64,000 bases of DNA from the NCBI RefSeq assembly GCF_034932105.1, contig NZ_JAYGIG010000114.1:1-64000 (forward strand). The letters run 5' to 3'. The position numbers and the translations under genes are program-made. Below, in pieces: positions 52,320 to 60,810 of the stretch. This DNA is from Leptothoe sp034932105 (GTDB lineage: Bacteria > Cyanobacteriota > Cyanobacteriia > Phormidesmidales > Phormidesmidaceae). The number at the start of each line of letters is the position of its first letter. Position 1 is the stretch's first letter. The notes beneath the pieces are model-generated. The model was not told where the DNA came from. It worked only from the letters and a program-made list of their open reading frames with translations, and ran no database searches.

Positions 52320-53198
52320 CTAAACAGCCAAATTCTTTGCGGTGGGATGCAGCGTCGGTAATGGTTGGGTATCAAACCAAGCCTCCGGTGCAAAGGGGAA
52401 ATGTGGGTAGCCTACCCGCAATAGGCAAAGTCCTTGGGGTGGTGCAGCATGTTTAACCAAGTCACGTCTCCCTGACTGCCAAAGTTCAGTGAAAGCAGCA
52501 GGGGTGAGGCGACCTCGCCCGACCCTGACCAGCAAACCCATCACCAGGCGTACCATGCCATAGAGAAAACCTGCAGCCTGCAGCTCAACCTGAACAAACG
52601 GTCCTCGGCGGAAGCACTCAGCCGCTTGCAACTCAACCCACGAATGGGCACGACTAGACCCCGCGCGATGAAACGCAGTTAGCTCATGATAACCCACCAT
52701 GGGGGTTAATGCCGACTGCATTAGCTGCTCGTCCAATGGTTCATGGTATAAGTGCCATGCATAGGGACGAACAAAGAGATTGGGGTAAGCATCGGTATAG
52801 AGGGTATATCGATACCGTCGCCATTGGGCTGAATATTGGGCATGCCAGTTGTCAGGAACATTGGCCGAGGCTCGAATCACAATATCCTGACTCAATCGAT
52901 GATTGAGAATAGCTGCCCATCGATAGGCGGGGATTACCTTGGGCACATCAAAATGGGCTACCTGGGCTGCGGCATGGACCCCCGTATCGGTTCGCCCTGC
53001 TCCATAAATGGTCACGTCTGTTCCCAACACGGAGGCTATGGCTGTCTCAATCTCTGCCTGGACTGTACGGTCATCTGGCTGTCGCTGCCAACCCCGAAAG
53101 TGGGTGCCTTGGTACTGAATAACAATCGCAACCCTGTGGGTTCCTTTTTCGTTTTCAGACACAGCTTCTAACTGCTTAGCAAGGTTACGATGGGCCAT
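52320..53198 (-). CDS. truA: tRNA pseudouridine(38-40) synthase
   Basis: Modifies uridines 38-40 in the tRNA anticodon stem-loop. The catalytic Asp is in YGAGRTDTGVHAAAQVAHFD; the N-terminal QYQGTHFRGWQRQPDDRTVQ and central NVPDNWHAQYSAQWRRYRY support TruA. The 292-residue length is slightly above average, with about 20 extra N-terminal residues that may mean a later true start. It lies 12 bp after rplQ, in the usual cyanobacterial order. Confidence 0.95.
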   Translation of the reverse strand: MAHRNLAKQLEAVSENEKGTHRVAIVIQYQGTHFRGWQRQPDDRTVQAEIETAIASVLGTDVTIYGAGRTDTGVHAAAQVAHFDVPKVIPAYRWAAILNHRLSQDIVIRASANVPDNWHAQYSAQWRRYRYTLYTDAYPNLFVRPYAWHLYHEPLDEQLMQSALTPMVGYHELTAFHRAGSSRAHSWVELQAAECFRRGPFVQVELQAAGFLYGMVRLVMGLLVRVGRGRLTPAAFTELWQSGRRDLVKHAAPPQGLCLLRVGYPHFPFAPEAWFDTQPLPTLHPTAKNLAV

Positions 53199-53210
53199 TG
53201 AACGTAGGCC

Positions 53211-53561
53211 CTAGGTGAGCTCAATAATGGCCATGACAGAGTTATCGCCCCGGCGGCTGACCGTGCGTACGACGCGGGTATATCCACCCTGACGTTCGGC
53301 ATAGCGGGTGGGGGCTTGCTCAAACAAGGCATGGACGAGATCTTTGTCGTAAATGTAGCCCATGGCGCGACGACGAGCCGCTAGGGAACCTTCTTTGGCC
53401 AATGTAATCATCCGCTCAGCTTCTGAACGAACGGCCTTGGCTCGGGTCAGGGTGGTTTTAATTCGACCATGGCGAATGAGTTCGGTGGTTAGCGCTCGTA
53501 GCAAAGCACGACGCTGATCAGCAGGTTTGCCCAATTGGGGCGTACGGCAACGGTGGCGCAT
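53211..53561 (-). CDS. rplQ: 50S ribosomal protein L17
   Basis: A 116-residue large-subunit protein near the exit tunnel. Diagnostic blocks: PADQRRALLRALTTELIRHG, RIKTTLTRAKAVR and YTRVVRTVSRRGDNSVMAIIEL. It follows rpoA by 95 bp containing a terminator-like hairpin, unusual for this normally tight pair. Confidence 0.97.
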   Translation of the reverse strand: MRHRCRTPQLGKPADQRRALLRALTTELIRHGRIKTTLTRAKAVRSEAERMITLAKEGSLAARRRAMGYIYDKDLVHALFEQAPTRYAERQGGYTRVVRTVSRRGDNSVMAIIELT

Positions 53562-53591
53562 TATATCTCCTCTGTGTTGGCGCTAGACAAG

Positions 53592-53616
53592 AAAAAACCG
53601 AAGCCTGGGGCTTCGG
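53592..53616 (-). terminator. Terminator-like hairpin between rpoA and rplQ
   Basis: On the minus strand CCGAAGCC and GGCTTCGG (arms 53609-53616 and 53598-53605) pair over 8 bp with a 3-nt loop, followed by TTTTTT (53592-53597). It lies 40 bp after the rpoA stop and 30 bp before the rplQ start, so it could reduce transcription into rplQ, truA and downstream genes. Confidence 0.82.
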
Positions 53617-53656
53617 AAGAATGGCCTGAAAGAATTCAAGGCCAGGAGCCAGAGTC

Positions 53657-54604
53657 CTAAGAGGACTTGGCGGGTTTTTCCATTGGCAACATAATGCCAA
53701 GACGGTAGTGCAAAGCTTCAACCACTTCTTCAGCTGACTTCTGGCCAAAGTTTTTAATCTCTAGGAGATCTTCTTGGCTGTAGTCCAGTAAATCGGAAAC
53801 CGAGTTGATCTGTGCTCGCTTCAGACAGTTATAGGCTCTGACTGAAAGCTGTAGTTCCTCAATCGGAATCTGATAGGTGGTGTCTTCTTCTTTGACATCT
53901 TCATCCCGTTTGGGCTCAAGGGTGACATCCTTGAGGGGATTAAATAGGTCCACTAAAATGTCTGCTGCCTGGCTCATGGCCTGTTGGGGCGTAAGGCTAC
54001 CGTTGGTATTGACCTCCATGATCAGGCGGTCTTTGGGCTGATCCGCACCGACGATCATCTCTTCAACGGAGTAATTCACCTTGCGGACGGGCATAAAAAT
54101 AGCATCAATCTGCATAAAATCTAATGCAGTGGCCTCATCCCTATTGTTGCTAACCGCTCGATAACCGCGACCATTTTCCACTCGAAACTCCATTTCGAGA
54201 GTATGTCCCTGGGCTACCGATGCCACATAGTGGTCCGGATTGATCAGCTCTACTTCAGCTGGCAACTCAAAGTGAGCGGCCGTAACGGTTGCTGGACCTT
54301 GGATTGCCAAACGGCCAATCTGCGGCTGATTTGTATAGGTTTTAAGGACAACCTCTTTCAGGTTAAGGATGATATCGAGGACATCTTCACGCACGCCTGG
54401 AATGGTTGCAAACTCATGATTTGCCCCTGCCATACGTACGGCAGTAATTGCTGCACCTTCGAGATTTGACAGCAGTACTCGTCTAAGGGCATTGCCTACT
54501 GTAATACCCTGACTACGCTCAAGGGGCTCGATGACAAACCGACTAAACTGGCTTTGGTCATCATCAACAATCGATTCTACGCATTCAACTTGGAACTGTC
54601 CCAT
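53657..54604 (-). CDS. rpoA: RNA polymerase alpha subunit
   Basis: Assembly platform of RNA polymerase. The N-terminal domain (1-230) has FVIEPLERSQGITVGNALRRVLLSNLEG, split over two conserved strands, and RVENGRGYRAVSNN; an acidic linker (VKEEDTTYQ, about 238-248) leads to the C-terminal domain (250-315) with RAYNCLKRAQINSVSDLLDYS and EIKNFGQKSAEEV that contacts UP elements and activators. The 315-residue length is normal. It lies 66 bp downstream of rpsK. Confidence 0.98.
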   Translation of the reverse strand: MGQFQVECVESIVDDDQSQFSRFVIEPLERSQGITVGNALRRVLLSNLEGAAITAVRMAGANHEFATIPGVREDVLDIILNLKEVVLKTYTNQPQIGRLAIQGPATVTAAHFELPAEVELINPDHYVASVAQGHTLEMEFRVENGRGYRAVSNNRDEATALDFMQIDAIFMPVRKVNYSVEEMIVGADQPKDRLIMEVNTNGSLTPQQAMSQAADILVDLFNPLKDVTLEPKRDEDVKEEDTTYQIPIEELQLSVRAYNCLKRAQINSVSDLLDYSQEDLLEIKNFGQKSAEEVVEALHYRLGIMLPMEKPAKSS

Positions 54605-54670
54605 TACAGTGGCCTCCCTTAGATAGCTATGCTTACTGGCTGATTTGTTAGCTGATGATAGATATCAAAT

Positions 54671-55063
54671 TTAAACCCGTCGCCGCTTGGGGGGGCGACA
54701 ACCGTTATGGGGAATAGGGGTTACATCTCGGATCAATGTAATTTCTAGCCCAGCCCCCTGGAGGGCACGAATGGCAGTTTCACGACCAGCGCCTGGACCG
54801 CTGACCATGACTTCAACTTGACGCATTCCTTGGTCCATAGCCCGCCGTGCTGCACTGTCAGCGGCGGTCTGGGCGGCGAAAGGGGTGCCTTTTTTCGCCC
54901 CTTTAAAGCCACTGGACCCGGCTGATGCCCATGAAATGGCATCACCCTTGGTGTCTGTAATGGTGACAATGGTATTGTTGAATGTCGATTGGATGTGAAC
55001 GACACCATTGGGGATATTCTTTCGGGTTTTGCGTCCACCCGCGCGCTTGACGCCTTTTGCCAT
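54671..55063 (-). CDS. rpsK: 30S ribosomal protein S11
   Basis: Platform protein of the small subunit near the E-site. Diagnostic blocks: NGVVHIQSTFNNTIVTITDT, WASAGSSGFKGAKKGTPFAAQ and TPIPHNGCRPPKRRRV at the C terminus. The 130-residue length is standard. A 169-bp gap to rpsM is longer than usual and holds no gene. Confidence 0.98.
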   Translation of the reverse strand: MAKGVKRAGGRKTRKNIPNGVVHIQSTFNNTIVTITDTKGDAISWASAGSSGFKGAKKGTPFAAQTAADSAARRAMDQGMRQVEVMVSGPGAGRETAIRALQGAGLEITLIRDVTPIPHNGCRPPKRRRV

Positions 55064-55232
55064 AATTCGTGTATTCCGAAAACGTTAACTCTTCAAAACT
55101 TTTCTAGCGATCGAGCAGCAACTTACCTGCCGACGAAATTGCCTTGTCAAAATGCCCTTCCTGTTGTAACACGCGCGCCGCAATTAACAACCTGATTAAA
55201 GATCACCTGCAGATTAGTGTTGTATTTAGGGG

Positions 55233-55613
55233 TTACTTCTTGCCCGGCTTTTTCTTGCCAGCAATGGCCAAACGCTTGCCTCGGCGGGTGCGCGCGTTAG
55301 TACGGGTGCGCTGACCACGAACCGGTAGTCCCAGGCGATGGCGACGTCCTCGGTAACAGCCAATATCCATTAGCCGCTTGATGTTCATGCTTTCCCACCG
55401 TCTCAGATCTCCTTCGATCTGATAGTCGTTTTCAACGACTTCCCGGAGTTTTGCCACATCGCTATCGACTAAGTCCTTGACGCGAATATCAGCATTGACC
55501 CCAGTCTTTGCCAGAATTTGTTTTGCCCGGCTTGGACCGATGCCGTAAATGTAGGTTAATCCAATCTCAATGCGCTTATCCCTTGGTAGGTCAACGCCTG
55601 CAATACGTGCCAC
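55233..55613 (-). CDS. rpsM: 30S ribosomal protein S13
   Basis: Head protein of the small subunit that forms bridges with 50S. Diagnostic blocks: ARIAGVDLPRDKRIEIGLTY, YGIGPSRAKQIL and RRHRLGLPVRGQRTRTNAR; the tail is Lys-rich (GKKKPGKK). It begins with GTG at 55613. The 126-residue length is typical. Confidence 0.98.
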   Translation of the reverse strand: MARIAGVDLPRDKRIEIGLTYIYGIGPSRAKQILAKTGVNADIRVKDLVDSDVAKLREVVENDYQIEGDLRRWESMNIKRLMDIGCYRGRRHRLGLPVRGQRTRTNARTRRGKRLAIAGKKKPGKK

Positions 55614-55718
55614 CGTGCTTTCTCCCTAGTTTGCTGCCGTGCGGTTTCAGCATCACTGATGGATCAGTGGGAAACCGCGAAGTTGAATATGAAAAAATCG
55701 TTAAACTGGCTACAGCGA

Positions 55719-55832
55719 CTAACCCTGACGTTGCTTATGCTTGGGGTTAGAACAGATCACCATAACTCGACCGCGCCGACGGATCACCCGACACTTGTCG
55801 CACATTTTCTTGACGGATGCCCGTACTTTCAT
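55719..55832 (-). CDS. rpmJ: 50S ribosomal protein L36
   Basis: A 37-residue zinc-ribbon ribosomal protein. ATG at 55832 starts MKVRASVKKMCDKCRVI and the gene ends RQG with TAG at 55719-55721. The three Cys (in CDKC and VICSNPKH) and His of the zinc site are present. It is the first gene of the minus-strand ribosomal block; infA, adk and secY, which usually precede it, are absent upstream. Confidence 0.97.
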   Translation of the reverse strand: MKVRASVKKMCDKCRVIRRRGRVMVICSNPKHKQRQG

Positions 55833-56068
55833 GCTGGAAAATTGTAATAAAATTTGTCTACAGAAGTGTGATTCTAGCAAACTGCTTAACAAGCAGTCAA
55901 TTAATTTTTGTTGCGAATCGTTGATGTGCGTTTAAGTCACTTGCTAATGATTGGGCGGTTTTGAGGTTTGGTGTCGAGTTTTTTCCTCTGCTGTGTCTGA
56001 AAACGGGTTGAGGGTTAGTTGTATTTGGTCTGTTCGTAGGCCGAAAAGCAATAAGTCCAAAAAACAAT
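55833..56068. other. Spacer upstream of rpmJ, breakpoint of the ribosomal cluster
   Basis: About 236 bp with no gene. In collinear clusters infA would lie here. The segment should contain the promoter for the rpmJ-rpmE transcript. I cannot identify remnants of infA, adk or secY. Confidence 0.6.
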
Positions 56069-56104
56069 AAAAAGCTCTGCTGTAAGTCATCAGCAGAGCT
56101 TTTT
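56069..56104 (-). terminator. Terminator of psb27
   Basis: A 14-bp stem including AAAAAGCTCTGCTG and CAGCAGAGCTTTTT (arms 56069-56082 and 56091-56104) has an 8-nt loop and A/T flanks on both sides. It lies 27 bp after the psb27 stop codon on the minus strand. Confidence 0.92.
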
Positions 56105-56131
56105 ATGATTTATAGGGTTGAGTGTGCGGTC

Positions 56132-56542
56132 CTAGGCTGCTTCTCGTCGGAGGGCCATTTCAACCTGCTTAAACTCTTGCTCAAGGCGGGTCTTAAGTTT
56201 GGCGGGGATAGGGCGGTTTGGGTAGGAGCTGTAGTGCCCTGCTAAGGCATTGACGGCTGTTTGCATCGTGGCAAAGGAACTGAGGCTCGATGCCCCTGCC
56301 GATCGTCGATAGCGAGCCGAAAAGGCGTTGATTTGCTGTCTTGCCTGGGCGCGTACCTCAGGCAGATTGGGGGCGTCTGCAGGCAGTTCAATGGCATTTC
56401 TCAGGGTTTCTACCACTGCTACGGTGTCTTGACGATAGTTGCCGCTCAGCCCATCAGCCCCGGTTCCATCTCCACCGCAACCGGTGAGACCCAGGATTGC
56501 CACTAGGGTAAATGCAAGCAAGCGAGACAAAATGCGTTTCAT
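56132..56542 (-). CDS. psb27: Photosystem II assembly lipoprotein Psb27
   Basis: Lumenal lipoprotein that binds CP43 in photosystem II intermediates and keeps the Mn cluster from assembling too early. The N-terminal signal peptide ends in a lipobox LTGC (Cys22). The mature four-helix protein has the family blocks LSGNYRQDTVAVVETLR and AGHYSSYPNRPIPAKLK, then RLEQEFKQVEMALRREA. The 136-residue length fits. I chose ATG 56542; the TTG at 56557 is in frame but less likely. Confidence 0.95.
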   Translation of the reverse strand: MKRILSRLLAFTLVAILGLTGCGGDGTGADGLSGNYRQDTVAVVETLRNAIELPADAPNLPEVRAQARQQINAFSARYRRSAGASSLSSFATMQTAVNALAGHYSSYPNRPIPAKLKTRLEQEFKQVEMALRREAA

Positions 56543-56675
56543 AAGCTTAGTTCCCAATTATTTAAGATGGCTCCATTTTGGTATACCTGGCCACTGGGCC
56601 TGTATGGGTCATCTTATCGGAATGGGGTACGGAGGAGAAATTTTTGGGGGATAGGTGGGGCGGTTGATACTAGGG

Positions 56676-58454
56676 CTAGGCGGGGAAAATGCGCAGTCGG
56701 CGGTTGGGTTCATCGCCGAAGCTCAAGGATTTAAGTCTGTAATGTTCGGCGAGTTCATGTTGCATTTTTCGAATTTTGGCCGACCGGGGTAGTAATTCAA
56801 CGGGCTGGCCCTTGGGAATGACAATTTGTTCCACCGCTAGTCTTGCTTCCTCCAATGCTTCTAGCTCGTCATCTGCCCCTTGGCGGGTGAACAGGGACAG
56901 ATCAATGGCGTCTGCTTGATCCCTGGGATCAAGGTTGAGTAGGTGCTGTAGGGCTCGGGTAATTTGTGGAATGGTGTTGGATTTTACGGTGTAGATGGGG
57001 ATCTGACGCGATTTGGCGATGGTTTTGAGTTTGGAGTGGTTGCGGACATGCGATCGCAGGGCCAATACCGCCTGGGCCACGCCTAATTCCTTCGTAATGG
57101 AGACGGGGAGTTTTAGAGTGTCAATCACATGGTGTAGCTGTTCACGGCTGATGCCATAGGGATAAACGGGAACCCAGTCTTCCCCATTGGGGCCTACGGG
57201 GGTGGACAGTTCTAGGTCGTCCGTGTCAAGTTGTTGCTCCAATAGGGCTTGAAACGCATCCGCCGCTGGGGTGGGCAAGGGTATGGGGCCTGTGGCTCGG
57301 GCCTGCTGGGCGGAGACAGCTTCCATTTGACCAGCTTCTCGCCAACCTCGACTGGAACTGCGTCGGGTGGTGCGCCGTTGACTGACAATATCTGGCAGTT
57401 CATGGGTGATGACCACTTTTCCATTGTCTCCAATGGTCCGAATCTGGGTTTCTGGGAGCCGCCCTCGGAGTAGGTGGTCGACGGTGGTAGCGACATCTTC
57501 ATGGACGACCCACCGTTGCCGCTCTAGCATCTCGATGGCCATGTCAAATGTGGGGGGGGCTTTGCGCTCCAACACACTTTTTTGGCTACCCCGGCGGCGG
57601 GCTTCGTCATCGCCGAGGGTGACGGTTTGAATGCCGCCAATGAGATCCGCTAGGGTGGGGTTTTTGAGTAGATTTTCTAGCTGGTTGCCGTGGGCTGTGC
57701 CCACTAGCTGTACGCCACGTTCGGCAATGGTACGAGCTGCCAAGGCTTCTAGTTCCGTGCCAATTTCATCAATGATGATGACCTCAGGGGTGTGATTCTC
57801 CACCGCTTCGATCATCACCTGATGTTGGTGTTCGGGTTGAGCCACCTGCATGCGACGAGCGCGGCCAATAGCCGGGTGGGGAATATCCCCATCGCCAGCG
57901 ATTTCATTTGACGTGTCAATGATCACGACACGTTTATTCAGATCATCGGCCAGGACACGGGCGATTTCCCGTAGGGCCGTTGTTTTGCCCACTCCTGGAC
58001 GACCCAACAGTAAAATTGACTGTCCCGCTTCGATCAGGTCACGAATGATCTCTACGGTGCCAAAGACGGCGCGGCCTACTCGGCAGGTGAGGCCAATGAT
58101 GGTGCCGCTGCGATTTCGCATGGCGCTGATGCGATGGAGGGTTTTTTCGATGCCCGCTCGATTATCCCCACCAAACTGACCCACCCGGTCAATGCAATGC
58201 TCTAGGTCTTGACTGGAAACTACCTGTTCCGAAAGATAGTCTGCCGTTCCTGGGAATCTGGCTTCGGGGCGTCGACCCAAGTCCAGGATCACCTCAATGA
58301 GGTGATGCCGTTGGGGATGGTTACTGAGGGGCTCTCGCAGCTCTGAGGGCAAGATGCTGAGCAGCTGCTCCAAATCGTCATGGACGGGAGGGGTGATCCT
58401 GGGTGATGCAGCAGTGGATTCCGGCGTGGGCTGATATTCGTCTGAACGAGCCAT
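56676..58454 (-). CDS. Ycf45-type AAA ATPase with C-terminal R3H domain
   Basis: A 592-residue soluble protein of the SpoIIIAA-like/Ycf45 family found in cyanobacteria and plastids. The RecA/AAA core has Walker A LLGRPGVGKTTALRE (about 150-164), Walker B VIIIDEIGTELE (about 224-235) and GTAHGNQLENLLKNPTL. A linker (about 340-420) leads to a second helical region and an R3H nucleic-acid-binding motif near the end (RKMQHELAEHYRLKSLS). The role is unknown; single-stranded nucleic-acid binding is likely from R3H. It lies upstream of psb27 and downstream of ldpA on the same strand. Confidence 0.9.
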   Translation of the reverse strand: MARSDEYQPTPESTAASPRITPPVHDDLEQLLSILPSELREPLSNHPQRHHLIEVILDLGRRPEARFPGTADYLSEQVVSSQDLEHCIDRVGQFGGDNRAGIEKTLHRISAMRNRSGTIIGLTCRVGRAVFGTVEIIRDLIEAGQSILLLGRPGVGKTTALREIARVLADDLNKRVVIIDTSNEIAGDGDIPHPAIGRARRMQVAQPEHQHQVMIEAVENHTPEVIIIDEIGTELEALAARTIAERGVQLVGTAHGNQLENLLKNPTLADLIGGIQTVTLGDDEARRRGSQKSVLERKAPPTFDMAIEMLERQRWVVHEDVATTVDHLLRGRLPETQIRTIGDNGKVVITHELPDIVSQRRTTRRSSSRGWREAGQMEAVSAQQARATGPIPLPTPAADAFQALLEQQLDTDDLELSTPVGPNGEDWVPVYPYGISREQLHHVIDTLKLPVSITKELGVAQAVLALRSHVRNHSKLKTIAKSRQIPIYTVKSNTIPQITRALQHLLNLDPRDQADAIDLSLFTRQGADDELEALEEARLAVEQIVIPKGQPVELLPRSAKIRKMQHELAEHYRLKSLSFGDEPNRRLRIFPA

Positions 58455-58563
58455 AGATTCGGAAGTTAAACAGAGAATTTAGAAACAACGGCGGAGATTG
58501 CAATGCCTTAACCGCAGTCATGACAGAAGCTTTGTGGGGGCTTGGTCCCTAAAGGACTCTGAC

Positions 58564-59715
58564 CTATGGAGGAACTGGGGTGGTTGAGTGGGCAGCGGCA
58601 GTAGTGATGGCCTGGTGGGTGTTTAGTTTGAGCTGGTGGACTAATTCGCGGGCGAGGCTAACCTGCTGCCATAGCTCCTCGGGACGGTCTTCTAAATGGC
58701 TGTCTCCGAGATTGACTAACTGCCGCGCGTAGCTACCATAGGCAATGCCGTTGATGGTGGGCGGTTCCACCTGATTTCCAGGGTTGATGCGATGGGTTGC
58801 TTTGAGGAGATTTAGCGATCGCAACTTGGCCACCGTATAGTGATTCGTTCCCCCCGCCAGTTGAACATAGCCAGGTAAACGGGCGTTTAAAACCTTTTGA
58901 GCTAACCGAATCGTGGCGCGGGTAGCACCCCTGCCAATATCACCACTCATGGGACGACCATCAGTCTGCCAAAGTAGTTGCCTTGGCTGAGGGGACATGA
59001 GTCCATAGAGATGGGCGAGGTAATCAACGATAGCCGTATTGGAGCCAGGGAAACTATCAGGACAGCTGACAGCCACTAGCTGTAGCTGAGAAATGTAGGG
59101 CGCGAGCTGCCTCCACAGATGCTGAAACTCCATCTGCCTACCCATTTGGGTGTGAATTTCAACCGCATCTACTTGGGGAATGATCCTCGGCAGGATTGTC
59201 CCGGCTGCCACCGTGAATGCTCGCTCCTCAATTAGCCCGTGGGGACATACGGGCAAACAGCGGCCACAGCCATAGCACCGCTCTGCCATTACCTCCAAGT
59301 TAGGAGATGCACCAGCCGTCTTCGCCTTTTGGGATGTAGGGGGTGGCAGTATGGCCTCGGCTGGACATACCCGCTGGCAGGGACAGGGGCAGTCAACCGG
59401 ACATTGTTGGCCATCAAACCAGGCCTTACGAAAATGAGGATCTTGCCCATCATTTAGGCTCACCATCAACCAGGGACGACTCCCTATGGGCGATAGTGCC
59501 GTTGATGGGGCAATTGCTTGGGAGGCCGTGATCCCCTCCCAGGCCGCATGGACAACTGCCTCATCGGCCGCCACATCAATACAATCTGCCCCTGCCAGAC
59601 TGTACACCAGGGACAAATTACGAACTTTCGAGACATCTTGGTAGCTAGCGCCGCAAATAAGCTTGAACCAATGTCCCAGCCTGAGGGCCTCTAACGGATC
59701 GCGTGGAGTAGTCAC
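58564..59715 (-). CDS. ldpA: Light-dependent period protein LdpA
   Basis: Iron-sulfur protein that conveys redox/light state to the circadian clock in Synechococcus. The N-terminal part matches the family (RLGHWFKLICGASYQDVSKV); two Cys clusters follow: CPVDCPCPCQRVCP near 105-118 and CYGCGRCLPVCP at 147-158, a 2[4Fe-4S] ferredoxin-like pair. The 383-residue length fits. The start codon is GTG at 59715. Its neighbours ndhN and rplC are those seen in other cyanobacteria. Clock genes kaiABC are not in this window. Confidence 0.93.
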   Translation of the reverse strand: MTTPRDPLEALRLGHWFKLICGASYQDVSKVRNLSLVYSLAGADCIDVAADEAVVHAAWEGITASQAIAPSTALSPIGSRPWLMVSLNDGQDPHFRKAWFDGQQCPVDCPCPCQRVCPAEAILPPPTSQKAKTAGASPNLEVMAERCYGCGRCLPVCPHGLIEERAFTVAAGTILPRIIPQVDAVEIHTQMGRQMEFQHLWRQLAPYISQLQLVAVSCPDSFPGSNTAIVDYLAHLYGLMSPQPRQLLWQTDGRPMSGDIGRGATRATIRLAQKVLNARLPGYVQLAGGTNHYTVAKLRSLNLLKATHRINPGNQVEPPTINGIAYGSYARQLVNLGDSHLEDRPEELWQQVSLARELVHQLKLNTHQAITTAAAHSTTPVPP

Positions 59716-59832
59716 CCACCTATGCTATCTATTATCGATGGAGTCTGCAGTGCTTTAGAACAAATGTTCTTGTTTGGCCTGTTTGCCATAACGCTGACGG
59801 TACTAACGCTCTTATTACTAAGGTTGCGTTAT

Positions 59833-60306
59833 TTATGCCGATTTAACAGCATCCTTGAGGGGGAACCATTTAAACGACCGGTCCCCACCCAGTTCAACCA
59901 CCACTTTGACTCGATTGTCAGAGGCACAGAGAGACGCCAAAAATGACAATTCCTGGCTGGACAATACATGGCCTTCAATCAACCAGAGCAGAATTCCTTT
60001 CATGCCTGGAGCCATGCGCTCTAAGCGATACCCCAGCACTGGCGGGATAAAGTAGCGCTCACCAACGGCGGCATCCCCTATATCCTTCTTGCCTAAATGG
60101 GGAGGACGAACACCATGGACATCGCCCAGATAGGCTGATAAATCTCCCAGACCGCGGGCTGTCATATGGAGACTTTCATAGCCTGCTGCCCGCATTCGTC
60201 GCTGATAGCGGCCTTCAAAACCACCTTCCAACGGTATCCGCACTGCCAGGGCACCGTTGCTTTCCAAATCACGCACAAATTGATTGCCGAGTACAAGTAA
60301 TCCCAT
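59833..60306 (-). CDS. ndhN: NAD(P)H-quinone oxidoreductase subunit N (NDH-1)
   Basis: Membrane-arm-adjacent hydrophilic subunit specific to cyanobacterial and plastid NDH-1, which drives cyclic electron flow and respiration from reduced ferredoxin to plastoquinone. Family blocks: ALAVRIPLEGGFEGRYQRR, RAAGYESLHMTARGLGD, HGVRPPHLGKK and RVKVVVELGGDRSFKWFPLK. The 157-residue length is normal. It is divergent from the S10 operon (rplC), the common cyanobacterial arrangement, and ldpA lies downstream. Confidence 0.95.
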   Translation of the reverse strand: MGLLVLGNQFVRDLESNGALAVRIPLEGGFEGRYQRRMRAAGYESLHMTARGLGDLSAYLGDVHGVRPPHLGKKDIGDAAVGERYFIPPVLGYRLERMAPGMKGILLWLIEGHVLSSQELSFLASLCASDNRVKVVVELGGDRSFKWFPLKDAVKSA

Positions 60307-60810
60307 AGCTTATGCAAACAGCGTCTGTATTATGGTTCGTCTATTCGTATACCTATATATACTAAGGCGGTTAACCGCTAACTTTGACAAAAATGGCCAG
60401 AGGTTGCCCCCATTTATTCATACTCAATTCAAATTCAAGCGGCATGTCTTAACGACTGTTACAGACAATTTTTTTAAAGTAATGGACAAGTCCTCTAATT
60501 CTCTGTATTATTGTAGACCGCTGCCAAACTAGATACTAGGCGGTAACGCTGCTTAAGTCTAAGGCACGGTTTTATCGGCTCAAAGGACTTGGTTTCAGTG
60601 CGGTTAAAGCCCCTGAAGCAATCACTAAGTCCTAGCTATTGATGAAAGTATTCAATCCAATACGGTTGAATTTCTAGGGATACATGCTGGATTCCTCCGG
60701 GTATCCATGTGCTTTTCTAGACAATTGCCCCCGCTGTGAAAAAACAAGGGGCTCACAATGCTGGCTGCAATCATTGCAGTTTAGCTAAAACGTTTAGTCG
60801 GAGATTGATT
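60307..60810. promoter_or_regulatory. Divergent ndhN / S10-operon promoter and leader region
   Basis: About 504 bp separates ndhN from rplC. The left half is A+T-rich. The frame before rplC is open from 60736, but L3 homology starts only at the GTG at 60811. The segment should hold promoters for both units and the S10 leader; I do not recognise a known leader fold. Confidence 0.5.

Noticed and set aside
59722..59946. 74-codon plus-strand frame with a hydrophobic N terminus between ldpA and ndhN
   Set aside because: Its second half lies antisense inside ndhN and its start has no Shine-Dalgarno site; the hydrophobic stretch is explained by the A+T-rich spacer.
56132..60306. psb27-ycf45-ldpA-ndhN block as a horizontally acquired island
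   Set aside because: All four are core cyanobacterial genes, and ldpA-ndhN next to rplC is a usual arrangement; no mobile-element signs flank the block.
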